A DNA stretch of 64,000 nucleotides from Loxodes magnus (taxonomy: Eukaryota > Ciliophora > Karyorelictea > Loxodida > Loxodidae): positions 434,001 to 498,000 of the forward strand of contig CAMPDV010000133.1 of NCBI GenBank assembly GCA_946699065.1, in the 5' to 3' direction. The notes under the pieces were generated by a model. That model was not told where the DNA came from, ran no database searches, and saw only the letters and a program-made list of their open reading frames with translations. Positions 12,382-25,149 of the stretch are shown piece after piece. Position 1 is the stretch's first letter. Each line of letters starts with the position of its first letter. A program made the position numbers and the translations under genes.

Positions 12382-12738
12382 ATGCCGAAGGGAGGGAAAA
12401 TGATATAGTGGATTAACTACAGAGTAAGGGTCATTATACAAGACGACAGAGTTTTAATTGGAACTTTCTTGGCTTTTGACAGACATATGAATATTGTGCT
12501 TGCTGATTGTGATGAGTTCAGAAGAATTAAGTCTAAAAAGTAAGGAGAGCCTGAGAAAGAAATCAAGCGGTCTTTAGGGATGATTTTATTAAGAGGTGAG
12601 AACATAATATCATTAACAGCTGAAGCGCCTCCCGCTTCAAATACTAGAAAAACAGGAGAAGCTAGTGAAAAGACAGGATCTAAAAAACAAGTAACAGTAG
12701 TATCTGCACCTGCTCCTCAACAAGCACCTTGGAGCTGA
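12382..12738 (+). CDS. SNRPB: Small nuclear ribonucleoprotein SmB/B'
   Basis: 118 residues, no intron, closed by TGA. The Sm1 motif ([20 protein letters not shown], then [18 protein letters not shown]) and the Sm2 motif ([13 protein letters not shown]) follow the SmB pattern, including the start MPKGGKMIQ and the basic [13 protein letters not shown] insertion between them. The Gln of MIQW is TAG. A short Ala/Pro/Gln tail replaces the long proline-rich tail of animal SmB. SmB is part of the heptameric Sm ring on spliceosomal snRNAs, fitting a genome full of tiny introns. It is divergently paired with the PP2C gene with almost no room for a separate promoter. Confidence 0.95.
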
Positions 12739-13326
12739 TAAATTCTGGTTAAAACTTAAAACTGTAAGTTATCTAAAAATATCTTCTCAAATTTATGCAT
12801 AAGCACAATCATACCTTTAATCATCCTATAAATCTCATCACAATTTCATGTACTACATCTAAAAATCTTAGCTATTAACTAAAAAACCTAACACTATAGA
12901 TATCATTAAAAGCTTCAACATTAATAAAGAAGTTGCTATACATAAATAATGTGAAGTAGTAAAGTAGCTAATAAGATAATTATTACAATAACTCAATTAA
13001 GAAAGGTTTAAAGAATCTCATATATTTAAAACTAATATAACCAATAATTTAGTTCAAAAGCTTCTTATATAAATAAAAGGTTTATCTTATTCCTTTGGTT
13101 TATAATTGCTAAATATCAAAAATTTAGACTTATAGATTTCATTAAATTATTAGTGTATTTAGGGTATCAAAGTATAGGTATCTTTCTTAAAGGAATATCC
13201 TTATTTCTATTTAGTTATTATTAAAAATGCTGCTATTATTTAAAGTACTAATATCTAGAAATTTAGTATTTAGTATTTTTAAACTTAGTAGGGTGTATTT
13301 TATAAAAGGGAATTTTTATTTAAAGA
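12739..13326. other. Intergenic stretch
   Basis: 588 bp of A+T-rich sequence between SmB and the TRIM-like gene. No coding frame or structured RNA was seen. It presumably contains the SmB terminator region and the next promoter. Confidence 0.45.
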
Positions 13327-15030
13327 ATGGAATGTCCAATCTGTGAAAATATCTGAAGTGAATAATTAATTATTCCTAGAAATTTACAATGTGGACACTC
13401 TGTCTGCTAGTAATGCTTACTGCTAACTTTCAAAAATTTATCAGTGAAGTGTCCAAACTGCTAAAGGAAGCATTCTTTTAATGAGATTCCTGGTATTATC
13501 GATGAAAAATAAATAGCTAAAGAGTGTGTTAATAGTCTAGCTAAAAACTATACTCTATTAAGCCTTTTAAATGAAGAAGCAATAGTATGTAACTCATAGG
13601 CTTCAAAGAAGAAAAATTTGATTGGAAATGTAGAAAATTAGAAGTCATAGATTGGAGAAATGTCTGGAGCTGAAATCTGTCAAAATCACAAAAAGCCAAT
13701 TTATTGGTATGTAGAAAAGCCCTTTGCTCTCTGCTGTAAGGACTGTGCTTAGGAGTACATTTAATTAAAACTACCAGTTAAAATATTACCTAAAGTAAGG
13801 CAGCAAATACAATCTCTCTTTATTAATACCAGATAGTAAGTAGATAGTAAAAAGAAAGCACTGGAAGAATAGCTTTCAAACTTAAATAGTTTGAAGTAGC
13901 ATAGCAATCAAATAGACAACTAATCAAACAGTCATTTTGAAAAAATAGCCAACTAAATAACTTAGCTTTATTAGAACTTCTAAGTTTAATTGAACAATTT
14001 CATAACTAATTAAAACTTAAAGCTAGATAAAAATTAGAGTAAATTGGCAATTGAACATGAAAAGATAGCAGAGCTAGAAGATTAACTTAGTAACTGTAAA
14101 TAGCTTTATGAAAAAAATAAGCAGAAGATTCTATAATTTATCTAAGATATTAAAGAAATCAAAAAAAAAATTAAAAAGCCTCTTCCTAAAATTCCTATGT
14201 CTCATTTTATAGATATCTAAATATAATAGAACTCTCTTGATTCTTTAGACTAGTCTTTAGTGAAATCATTAGAATTAAAACTCCAGACTCATCAAAATTT
14301 AAGTTAACATAAAAATATTTAAGAGCTATAAGAAATTAACTATGCACAACTATGACTTTGTCATCGATGCAACTAGTTAAATAATGAAAAAGATATTTAA
14401 TGTATTAGTTGCTAAGATTTTAGGCCATTGGAAAGTTTGCCTTATCTTTTGAGAGACCCTATGTAATGCACAGAAATGGAAAAATAATATATAAAATAGA
14501 GAAGAAAGCTAGAGAAAAAATTGATTCTAGAAAAAGATCAAAGTGAAGAAAGCTCTTCAGGACTATGGTATATAATTTCTTCTTAATGACTATCTTAATG
14601 ACTCGCTTGAATTTAAAATAAGCAGAGAGCAGGCTGTACACTAAGTGAAAACAAGGAAATTGGAGTACTTCCACCTGGCCCTATTAATAATAATGATCTT
14701 TTCGATAGTAAAGGATAAATTAAAAAAAACCTTAAGAAAGTGATAAACTATAGAGGAGTAAACCAATATGTTTGGAAAGCCTACTTCACTATTTATGGAG
14801 GAGGTCCCGTTTTATCGAAGAATAAACTGGATATTTATTCTTAATAAGTTGTTATCTTTAGATAATCCTTTCGTTCTTAATACCTTGTTTGTTTATAAAT
14901 TGTATAAAATAAACTTTTGATGGAAATAAAATCGGGTATACATACTTTTTAAAGTCTTATAATATACATCAAGAATATTAAATTATTTGTAGCTTATAAC
15001 TAAAAGCCAATCATTTTGATACTCTATTGA
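13327..15030 (+). CDS. TRIM-like protein: RING, B-box, coiled coil, RanBP2 finger, DUSP
   Basis: One frame, up to 567 residues, ending at tandem TGA-TGA. Residues 3-45 form a C3HC4 RING finger (CPICENIW...CGHSVCQQC...CPNC). A B-box-like CQNHKKPIYW...ALCCKDC follows near residue 125, then a long Gln/Lys-rich coiled coil. A RanBP2-type zinc finger comes next (LWLCHRCNQLNN...CISCQ), with its key Trp encoded by TGA. Near the C-terminus is a DUSP domain: LWYIISSQWLSQWLAWI, LPPGPINNNDLF, YRGVNQYVW and IYGGGPVLS, where three of the aromatic Trp codons are TGA. RING-B-box-coiled coil is the TRIM ubiquitin-ligase core; DUSP domains normally occur in ubiquitin-specific proteases. The last 70 codons or so after the DUSP look less protein-like, so the true stop may lie near 14845. 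Confidence 0.85.
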
Positions 15031-17280
15031 TGATACTTTTAAATCTTAGTGCTTCATTTAGTAAAATTTTCTTAGTTTAGTTTTTCATATAATAACTACA
15101 GCTTATTTATAAAATATTTAATTTAGTTTTTATTCCGTTATTTGAATTTGAAAGGTATTAAACCACTCTAGTAATATTTTAATAAAGATTCTATCAATTT
15201 ATCATTTACTCATCTTAATACTTATCCCTTTTTTATCTTTATGGCTTGCATTCATTTCTTGAAATATCTTTACTTAAGCTATATCAGGATCTAATTTTAT
15301 TGGTTGTAATTAAAGTTGAAAATGTTAAATTAAGCATCAATTTATAATTTCCATATTTTCCTGATCTTAATTTAAAGAATTAAATAAGCTGTAATAATGC
15401 CAGAATCTCTAATTAGAGTTAAAAGAATGATAGCTAATGGGATTATAAAATTTATATCAGTTTAATTAAAAATTGAGTTAGTAGTTCAAATATCTATAAC
15501 TAGCATCTTAAAATATAATTAAGTATATATCTATTTACCTTGCTATCTGCAAAATCTTGATTAGTTAATTGCTAAAATAAGCTTAGAATGCCCTAAATTA
15601 TAGTGAATGTAACCTATTAGAATATAAGTTCTTAGCAGCTTTAAAGAAGAATAAAGAAAGCTGACTTAAGTAGAAATTATATTTTTTATCTCTAGTTTGT
15701 ATAGTAAATAATATGCTAAGTTCTGATCTTTGTGTAGCTTTCATTTATGGCAATTTTTCTATCTTAACATTATGACTAAGTCTCCTCATAAGTGACTTCA
15801 TCCAATTTAACCATATTTCACTTTAATAGATCTAAGCCCCTATAAGATGCTTCTAGCTTTAGTTATCATTTAAGCTTCTATTATAACTAATGTAGTAGCA
15901 TTAAACTAACCTTTCTATACAACTCTTTATCTTATTAACTCATCTTCTTTTAGATGTTTTACTGTATCTATTAGGATACTGTATAATATAGTGAACATAA
16001 TATCTAAGACTAAGAACTATTAACTAAACTAAAAGAATAAATCATGATGTGGCTAGAAGATTTATAAGATAATAGCAAGACAATAAAGTTTAAACAAAAT
16101 TAGGAAACTAAAACTAATGAGATTAGCATGCTAAAGGAAAAGTTAAGAAACATATTGCTGATTTATTTGAATAAACTCTAAAGGAAAATCTAAAATATAT
16201 GCTTTTCGTATTTCCAAACTCATTTGAAAAATCTTTAAATTGTAGAATTTATATATTGCCAAACTTAGAATAAACCAAAAACTTCTATTGCAGTTTAATG
16301 AAATATACATTTTAGATTAAAGCTTGTTAAAAATGCTAGAGTAAATTGCATAAAATGTCTAGCTTAGATGAAGGTTTTAAGAAAATTTAGCTATAATTCT
16401 AAATGAATAACTGAAACTAATCATTTTAGAGTATTAAATAAGAACCCTTAATAGTCTAGAGAATGAGATAATAAGAAATTTATTGCTAAATTAAAATTTT
16501 ATTAACTTAATCTATCTTATGATATTAATGATGTAACTAGAAAATATTTAAGTATAATATATTAGAAATTATTTTGTCTTATCTAGCATATTGTATTTGT
16601 ATATATAATTCCTTAATGAGTAAAAGTAGTAAATATATATCTTGATTTATCCAAACGATATAAAGTTAGTATTATAATATTTATTCTATATCTTATAATG
16701 ATTGATTCCTCTAATAGATTCTTCACTTATTTCATTTATTTTTAAGGTTTATCTTTTATTATCTTAATCTAATGATCTTTGATAGCTTTATTACTTAAAT
16801 ATCAATCATGTATATGTTTTATCTATATTAGATATGACTTTATGGATTATCATATTGATTATAATTTAACTAATATACCAACATTATACACATAAAGATT
16901 TTAAAACTTATCTATCATATATGCATTAATAAATAGCATAATATTACTATTATCCTATATTTCTTAAAGTCAAATTTTTGTGCAATAAATCGTAAATATT
17001 ATAAGCTTCGATATAGTTTAAATGTAAGGATTAAGATAGAAAGAGTCTTAATGAATATAGGCTGGAATTAGTTTTTTTTCCTTAAAGTTATTTTAAGCTA
17101 GCAATTTGATTAAACCTCCCTTATTATTAAAATAACTAATTATTATCAATATGCATTTACTATAAACAGTAGTATTGTAAAAGGTAACTTATAAGTATTT
17201 TAAAATGCGGATTTGTTTAAGAGAATAGGAGTGAATTTTGTAAATCAGGTTATAAAATATAAATATTCAAAAAATTAATT
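15031..17280. other. Long AT-rich stretch without a recognised gene
   Basis: About 2.2 kb. Only short frames without protein character were found; an 85-codon frame at 16044-16301 is the best of them and is not convincing. No RNA gene or repeat family was recognised. Confidence 0.4.
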
Positions 17281-18883
17281 TCAAAACCAATTAGGTGGAG
17301 GCATACCTCTTTCTTTGCTTTCTTCAATAACTGAAAACTTGCTCATGTATTTCTTCATAGTCTTATCATCCATAACCACTTTTATAACTACATTCTTACT
17401 GTCACTATCAACTATAGCAGGTTCACCACATCCTTATTAATAAAGCCATGACATAGTTGTTTATACATAGCTGGGAGGAACTTGTAGTTTAACTTCCTTC
17501 CTTTGAAAGACTTATTAGACTTTTTGCTAAATAACTTCTAAAAGTTTATCAACATTAATTCCATGAAGTGCAGATATAGGAACAATTTCAAAACTAGAGT
17601 TGTTGATTTACTAAATGTCTATTGGACTTTTTATTTTGTCTATTTTATTTCACACTTCTATTAAGTTTTCTGTATATAACTTCTAGTCAACCTAAATTTC
17701 TTATAGTACTTAGTAAACTGTTTCTTGCTACATTTCAGACATTTAATGACTTATATCTCTTATATGAAGTAAAATATCAGCATAGTGAACGGCGTTTAAG
17801 GTGGTTTTGAAGCTTTCTACTAGTTCATGAGGTAAATCAGTTATAAACCCAACAGTATCTAAGAGTAATACAAATTGGCCATCTGGAAGTCTTAGTTTTC
17901 TTGCTGTTGTATCTAAAGTCTAAAACAAAATATTCTTAGATAGTAAATCAGAATTGGTTAAATAGTTCATTAGTGCAGTTTTCCCTGCATTTGTATATCC
18001 AATAATGGCTACAATAGGAAATTGCTGATTTTATATAGATCTTGCTCTTTATATTTATTGCAACTCTTTTTTTAGTTTAGCTTATCTTTCGTTTATTGTA
18101 GTTTTCTCTAGAGATAATTAAGTTTCTCCTTCACCAGCTAGGAAACCTTTTCCTGAAGTTCCTCTTTATTTTGCACTAACAATCTCAACTTAAATTGGAT
18201 TATCTTTTCCTAGTAATTTAGTAATTGCAGACATACTTCCTCCTCTTACAAGTCTAGATTTAATATAATTTAAACTAGCAAGTTCTAATTAGATCTATGA
18301 TTCTCTTGTTTTGGCTCTTTGAGCAAATATATTTAAAATTGTCGAGAACCGATCATAAAGTTCAACTTTTCATTATCTAAATATTAAAGCCTTACTTTTC
18401 AAGATTTCTTTACTGAGTAGGTGTTATAGAGTAATTTATAAAGACTTTTTCAACATTATTTTTAGCTATGAATTCTCCAAAAGCTTATACTTTACCTTTC
18501 GTGAAGAATGTACCTGAATTAATCTCTCTCATTTTGATCAATGATCTCTTCACAATATTATCAAGCTTATCTCAATCCTCTGGATTCTCCTAATCTTCTA
18601 TTTTTTCTTCCTCCTCTACTACTTGAGATTCCACTTAGGGTTCTCCATCTTCCCATATTCCGTTTTGATTAGGTATTAATTAATTCTAAGCCTAATCTGC
18701 TTTTTAGTACTGTATGAAATCTTAAATTTATTGCATGCAAGCAACATTTCAATTCAAAGACTTAGCAAGTCCTATAGCTTCCTAAGCAAGATAAATTTCT
18801 TTTTAAAGCTATTTATTTCTAGTTAAAATAGGATGAAGAACAAGGCAATTAGAGAATGCTCTAAGTCTGTAAAAAAGCTACAT
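17281..18883 (-). CDS. GTPBP6: HflX/GTPBP6-family GTPase
   Basis: 527 residues after removing a 19-nt intron (18377-18395). Removing it joins QQRNLEKQ to WKVELYDRFSTILNIFAQRA, exactly the HflX order. The HflX-specific N-domain ends in GEGETQLSLEKTTINERQ. The G domain has G1 GYTNAGKT, G2-like TTARK, G3 DTVGF and G4 NKID, preceded by a TGA Trp. The C-terminal part (MSWLYQQG) matches eukaryotic GTPBP6, which acts in mitochondrial ribosome biogenesis and recycling. The N-terminus MQLFYRLRAFSN is compatible with a mitochondrial presequence. It ends NWF-TGA, with the near-terminal Trp spelled TGG. Its ATG is only 43 bp from the putative end of the upstream gene on the same strand. Confidence 0.92.
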
Positions 18884-18926
18884 TTTTATAGAAGCAAATT
18901 AGTTTAAAATTTTTAAATAGTTAAAG

Positions 18927-19883
18927 TTATCCTTGGACTGATTTTTCCTATTTATCCTATACTTTTAAAGCATCTTCTACCTCTATTTCTTCTTTATAAG
19001 CTTCTAGCAGCAAAGGAATTTCTTTCTTCTCCCTGCTTTAGTCATTTTCCTGTACCTATTCTTTCTAAATATTTGGTTTGCTTTCTTTTTACTTTTCATT
19101 GCTTTTCTTTTCTTAAACAGCTTAAGCTTGGACTTGTACTTGTACTTGTTAGGTAAGAGAGGTAGTTTGCTTTTCTGATCTTTTTAGATGTATTTCTCTT
19201 ATTCCATAAGTGGAAGTTCATTCACCATCAGAAATGTCACAAAGAGCATAAATAAAATCATCTTAAGAGATAATTTATTTATTCATCATTACTGTAGTTA
19301 CAAAGTAATCACCTAAATTATGCTTCTTCCACTCGTTCTTTAAGTTGTTTATATCATTTTGTGATATTTTATTTTAAGTTCCTGGAATTTCTTAGTCTGC
19401 TGCAAAATCTAATAAATACGAGTCTACCAGATCTATTACATTCTGAATAAAGTACCTGACTTACACTGTCGTCAAGTTACCTTCACATCTCTATATATCG
19501 AGGTTTTGAAATATTAGTTCTGCTTTCTCTTTTAATGTACCTTGCGACATTAAAATAGCTGAGAATAGTAAACTTTATAAATTGAAAGATTCATCATTTT
19601 TGTTTCTGAAGTAACCATAAAACATATGAATCTTGTCTATTTAGCCTTATTTCTATTGAGAAGAAGATCCAAATCACTTTTTCGTTTAAGGCATGTTCAA
19701 TTTAGCTGATTCTATTACCTTTAGAAGTTATAATTCAGTAAGTCTTTCATTACGAGCTCAATGCTTGAAAATCCTTTCAATATCTATAGCTTTTTTATTT
19801 CAAAAGCCAAGTCATTTTTCAGTAATAAAAATCTAATCTGTTAATTTATCTTTATGTTGCTACCTTCCTTAAGCGCATCCCAT
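18927..19883 (-). CDS. N-myristoylated EF-hand-like protein
   Basis: About 318 residues. It starts MGCAQGR, the Gly2/Cys3 pattern for N-myristoylation and palmitoylation, suggesting a membrane-attached protein. Residues about 15-220 have the helix-loop-helix spacing of calcium-sensor proteins (IFKHWARNERLTELQLL, then YGYFRNKNDESFNLQSLLFS, then NKQIISQDDFIYALCDISDG), but the loops lack a full set of acidic ligands, so calcium binding is doubtful. A Gln/Glu/Lys-rich tail follows. Five Trp codons are TGA. No in-frame TGA occurs before the GTPBP6 start; the end given here is a TAA at the point where coding character fades. A 25-nt candidate intron could instead fuse this frame to GTPBP6, which I consider less likely. 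Confidence 0.65.
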
Positions 19884-20628
19884 TTTAAAATATAGTGTAT
19901 TTAATGCTTCAATATCCTTTATCCTATAATATTAATTATATATGCTAATTTATTAATTCCTTACTAATATTCTCTTCTTTTTATCTCTATTATTGCTTAT
20001 AAGCGTATTTGCAATGTGTATGCAATAACTAGTATAACTATCTCTTAATAGAGATAGAAGCTACATAGATTAGTTATATACTAGTTTTTTACTTTCTTAA
20101 TGCTATTTACTTTTAGTTATTTAAGCTAATATACACTAATTCATTTATACTGTCATCTATTATATTGACTTATGTATATGTTGATAATTATGTGCTAGCT
20201 ATAATCTCTTTCATATTTATCGATATTATATTAAGCTATATCCCTTTAATTAATACCTCTTATCATATTTATATGATTATATGATAAATAAATAATATGT
20301 ATCTTATTGATTGATAAGGTAAATAGAGAAGCTTGATCAAGATAGTAAATGCATTATTAGTAGCTAAGAGTAATAAGATAAATGAGCCTTATTATATTAA
20401 AGCTAGTATTTAGAGTTATTCTTCTATTTCTAACTACTACCAACTACTATAAAGTAAGCTTCTCCTTTATACACTATGCTCAACTTTTGCTATATATCAA
20501 ACTTTATATCTCTTAATCTTTTGAGGTATTTAGATAGCTTATTAATATTACTTTTTAATTTAAAAATTGAAGCTAAGTTAAAAAACAGGTAAAATAGAGG
20601 AATAAAGGTAATTAATTTAGTAAAATAA
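19884..20628. other. AT-rich intergenic stretch between divergent genes
   Basis: 745 bp between the divergent EF-hand-like and kinase genes. It is strongly A+T-rich and rich in TATA-like words, with no coding frame seen. It presumably contains both promoters. Confidence 0.45.
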
Positions 20629-22483
20629 ATGAATACTGGTACATAACTAAAAAGCTTAGAAGATATTAAGAAGCTAATTGACTAGCATAACACTGGATAG
20701 AATATTTGCACCATTTATAACTTTAATGATATAATTAAAGAACCAATAGAACAATATTATTAATTATTGGAAGTGAAGCTTTTGGATATTGCTATGTAGT
20801 ATAAATTAATAAAAGAAATATGGCTATTAAAATAATGCAGAAGAAAGAAAATTGCAACCTAATGTTTCCTGAGAAATGATATTCGTAATTCTATAAGATT
20901 TAGATGCACAAACGAAAAATCTATAACTCTAATATTTTAAATTTTAAATCTTTCAGGTATTTCCATAGATACGAAAAATTTTTCTTAATTACTCGATATA
21001 TGGAGGAAGAAGTTTTGTTAAATGTAATTCATAATAAGGAACTGTTTAGAAATATATAAGATTAATTTGAAAAAATCAACAAAAATTTAGGCTTATTTGA
21101 GTAAATAGCACATGGAATTCTAGCTATTCATTTAAAAAATTTAATTAATAGGGATATCAAGTCTTTGAGTCATACTACTATATGATCACAGAACTATTAT
21201 TACAACTTGGGATAACTTTTTGAAGTAAAAATAGTTGAAAAATAAATTGAAGGTACTTTATAGTATGTGAGTCCAGAAGGTTTTAAATTGATTCAGTTTT
21301 GCAAGCGATATATGAGCGTTAGTATGTGCGACTATTAGTAGTAACTTCCATGAAATTAAGAAACGATAATTAAAAATATAATTTGTGAATAAAAGCTGCA
21401 TCTAAAGATTCCAATAGTTTAGATTAAGATCTTTAAGCTCTTTTAAAATAGTGCTTTGCATATGAAAAGTAAGAAAAACCTCTTTTATCTGAGTTAATAG
21501 ATTAAATAAAGAAAATAAGAAAAAAAATTAAAATTTGCAAATTAAAAAGGTATTAGGAGGAGATCAACTAATAAGTATATAGCTAGGATAATATTTAAAT
21601 ATGTATTCAATTCAGATTAAGAGAAACAATATATAAAATTAATACTGTAAATAGTAAATAAATACCTGATAGTTGGAACGAAATTATTTGGTTGAAATAT
21701 AAGGAAATCATTTATTATTAAAGATTCAAAAAAATCAGTTCGTAAAGAAAAAAAATAGCTGCTCCAATAAAATCTAAAAAGAATTAGTATACTACTTATA
21801 TATAAATGCCTTTTAAATTTCAGGCGATCAAATCAGCTATCAAATACCTTATAATGCTTCGATAGATTCGGAAAATATTAAATTTATGAGTTGTAAAGTT
21901 TATTTCCAAGACACTCTCATGGAATAGTTTAAGTTAATAGAAACTTTTCTTAATAAGAGATGTAGATGATAAGGAAAACGACTAAGTAGTATGTGAACTA
22001 TTTAATAGTACTAAAAAATTATTTAAAAAAATACAAGACATTAAGCTTTCTTGTAGAAATTTTGGAATAACGGTATTGAATAAGCTAGTATATTTTTTGG
22101 TGGAAACTGAGGGTTATATTAAAAAAAATGTAATATAGAAATACAGCATTGAAAAAGACTAATAAAAGCTTTATCTAGAATCTCTACCTAAATTTTCTAA
22201 CTGCATAGCCAAATTGTTTGAGGAATAAAAACTTTATTTATTTGGAAATAAATTACAGCAAATCTTCACAGCAAACTTTTAAGATTAAAATTCGTTTTTA
22301 AAAATAAGAGAAAAATATCCAGAATAGTGAAGTAATGATTCTGTCATAAAGTATTCGAAAGAAGTATCTTTTTATGTATATGCCAGAGAAAATATTTGGA
22401 GATATTACTTAAATAATAGCTTTGGGGAAAAGTGTATTTTCATATATGAAGAAGATAATTGAAATTAGTATTTTAAAATCTGA
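20629..22483 (+). CDS. Protein kinase, intron-rich, divergent
   Basis: No single frame covers the gene, but kinase blocks appear in order in different frames joined by tiny GT-AG introns. The blocks are: a glycine-loop-like IIGSEAFGYCYV; the lysine motif MAIKIM; HGILAIHLKNLINRDIK, with Asn in place of the HRD His; GTLQYVSPE; SDIWALQQLPWNQETII; and the C-lobe end QCFAYEKQEKPLLSELIDQI. The clearest intron is the 17-nt one at 21322-21338, which joins DIWAL to QQLPW. A DFG motif is not obvious; a TWDNF sequence stands at about the right place. Beyond the kinase domain lies a unique region (DVDDKENDQVVCELF onwards) of about 170 residues ending near TGA 22481-22483. At least five introns are needed; the exact exon map, the start and catalytic competence are uncertain. 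Confidence 0.7.
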
Positions 22484-23010
22484 AGCTTTTTCTTATTAAT
22501 TTCTTTAAATTAATAGAAATAAATAACATCAACATGTTTCATAAATCTAAGATATAATTTTGCTTACTTAACTAAAAAACGATTGTGATAATAATTTAGT
22601 AACATGAATAAAAACTAGACACTAAATTATTAAGTAAATGACTGTTATTTATTATTAAAAGATCTTGCAATATTAAAAAATTACTATAAATTAACAATTT
22701 TTAAACTACATAATTGCTTAAATTTTGATCCTTATAAAAATATTCTATCCAATTCTAAATTAATTTTTATAATAATTTCTTTTTTATAAGACATCTTTTA
22801 ATTTTTTAATTTTAAGACTTATTTATTTTTAATTATATTATTGTACCTTAATTTTAAAATATGCTAGTAGGTGATTAAAAATTTATATACATTTTAAATA
22901 ATTCAGTTGCAATATATTTCATTAGTAAGTTAATTTTTTACGGATTTTGAGGTTATTAATTTAGTTATTCTTACATAAAAAGTAAAATTTTATCAATAAT
23001 CTCTATCCAA
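22484..23010. other. Convergent intergenic stretch
   Basis: 527 bp of A+T-rich sequence between the 3' ends of the kinase gene and the coiled-coil gene. No gene was seen. Confidence 0.45.
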
Positions 23011-24739
23011 TCAACTTTAATGTGTCTATTCATTTTGCGCTTCTTCTTATTACTATTAACCAGCATCAATTTTAAAATACTTTAATTTTCTAATAAAATT
23101 TAAACTAAAATTAACTTACTTTTAAGCAGCCTGAGCATTTGGAGCCTTTGCTACTTGTTGAACAATATCTATAACTTTTCTCTTATCCAACATTGTTTAA
23201 ATACTATCAATTCGACTCCAATATGTATTAAATTCTTTTTACTACTGCATTTAATTAAGTTTCAAATCTTCTATTTTCAACTTTTCTATTAGCTTCTGTT
23301 TTCTTAGCTCCTAAATTTAAGACTTACCTCAAGATTTTTTTTCCTTCTTATAGATTTTTCTTTATCAAGTTCTAAAAGCCTTCTTTTCTCTTATTTTAGC
23401 AGTAATTGCTTTTGAAAGTCGATAGTTTATAGGCTTATGTTTTACCTAGTGTTAATTTTTTCCAATATCTGCTTCAATTTAGCTCTAAATACTTAAAAAA
23501 TTACTTTTCTTGCATATTTTCTTTTCTTCTATTTTCCAATGCGTTTCTTTTTAGTTATTCTTCTTTTTCTTTTTGCTTTTTAAGTACTTCTTTAGCCTTT
23601 GTTATTTCCTCCTCTCTGTTTTGCCTTGCTTTCTCATGCCTATTTATATATTCCAAAATTTTTTCCGAGTTATCTGACATTGGTCTCTTACTCTTTATTA
23701 GTTGAACTTTATCCAATTTGGCATGCGCTTCAAATGATTTTTTTGCTAATTACTCTTCATGAAGTCTTTAAGAAATCTCAAATTTTTCTAAAATTTTATT
23801 TAATCTTTCTTAAGACTTAAAATTTTCTTCCTTCTCTCTTTCTTCAAAAAAATTTTTTATTTCCTGTCTTTTTTGATCAGCCAATTCTTCTCTTTTTTGA
23901 AGTAACTTTTACTATGATTGCTTTAGTTACTGCTCTTTTCTTGTAGCTTCTTATAAGTCTTTGTCCATTTTAATTTGAAGCTAGCGTTAATATATCCTTT
24001 TATCTTTTTCTATTTTCTTAATTTTTTCTCTTTGTTTTTGGAATTTTTATTCCATCTTTTTCTTTAATTCTAGTACCTGATTTTCTTTCTGCTTTTAGGC
24101 TTCTATTACCTTCTATTAACGGAGGATTAACAAGTTTTCATTTTCTGTTCTTTTTTTATCAATTTCAAGAAGCCTCAAAATTTCATTCCTTTATCTAGCG
24201 TAGGGACTTACAGGACTTTAAGGTGAAGTCATAGTTCTTTTGCGTTTAAATTCTTAGCTTTCCATAAAAGAAATTTGAGAAGGAGTTACTGTACCTTTAA
24301 TGACCCAATCGGAAACTCCTAAAGTAATTCTTTAGCTTAAAGACTAATTTCCTTTTGATACTTGCTTTCCTCATTTCTAGAGCTTATAAGCAATAATTCT
24401 TTTCTTATCAGCTTTTAGTTACTTCTAGTAATGCTAAAATCTTAGCTTTGCTATTTCTTCATCAACATTTCTGATCAAAAAATCTTCAAGTTTTTTCTAG
24501 CTAATTTCATATTCATTTATTCCTAGTACCTCACATGCTTCTTTTGTTCTAGGTGAATTAAGATTTACTTCTTTCAAGGTGCTAATTTAGGAGAGTGTTT
24601 ATGTGTTTTTCCGTAAAAGTTCATATTTCTGATTACGGGCCTACAAACCTTCAGGTATGCTGGTACTTGATCTAAGTTGAGTGAATTAATTAACTAAGTA
24701 ATCTCCAATAAGTTATTTGCTTGAGGTTCTTGTATACAT
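23011..24739 (-). CDS. Coiled-coil protein, unknown
   Basis: About 558 residues after removal of three tiny introns: 20 nt at 23485-23504, 17 nt at 23311-23327 and 15 nt at 23105-23119. The first two are required to keep a continuous heptad-rich frame. The N-terminal 200 residues are mixed and contain a Ser/Pro cluster (MTSPQSPVSPYARQR). The rest is an almost unbroken Glu/Lys/Gln coiled coil (KKMEQKFQKQREKIKK, EELADQKRQEIKNFF), closing with KVIDIVQQVAKAPNAQAAQK, a Gln/Glu tail and TGA at 23011-23013. It resembles structural or axonemal coiled-coil proteins in composition only, and I assign no family. Confidence 0.75.
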
Positions 24740-25149
24740 TTTACAAATATGATATCTAAAGTAACTGAATTCACTATATTTAAACACACATTTACTTTAG
24801 CCAAATCACTTATCACTTGCTATTCTCACTTCAATTTTATTACTTCGTGTGATTATTTATGTTGATACTAGCTAAATGCTCTTTATATATACACCCAGAT
24901 ATTTATACAGTTCAAACAAAAAGCTAGAAGAAAAGGTAATTAGATTACTTTTTTAGCAACATAGTCTTTATATGTTTGTATAGACAAATGGCAATAAACT
25001 ACAGACTATCAAAAGAATTAACTTTATTTAATCTTAGCTTTTTTAATAGAAGAGTAGATTAAAATTGAACTTGGTGTGCTTAATTAAGAAAGGATAATAA
25101 TAGTCTTAAGTAATATTAAAGGAAATTAAAATTTTAAATATAAACTAAA
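24740..25149. other. Intergenic stretch
   Basis: 410 bp between the PX gene 3' end and the coiled-coil gene start, both on the minus strand. No coding frame is visible. Confidence 0.45.

Noticed and set aside
16044..16301. An 85-codon frame starting MMWLEDLQDNSK
   Set aside because: With only TGA as stop, frames of this length arise by chance in A+T-rich DNA; composition is not convincing and no family is recognised.
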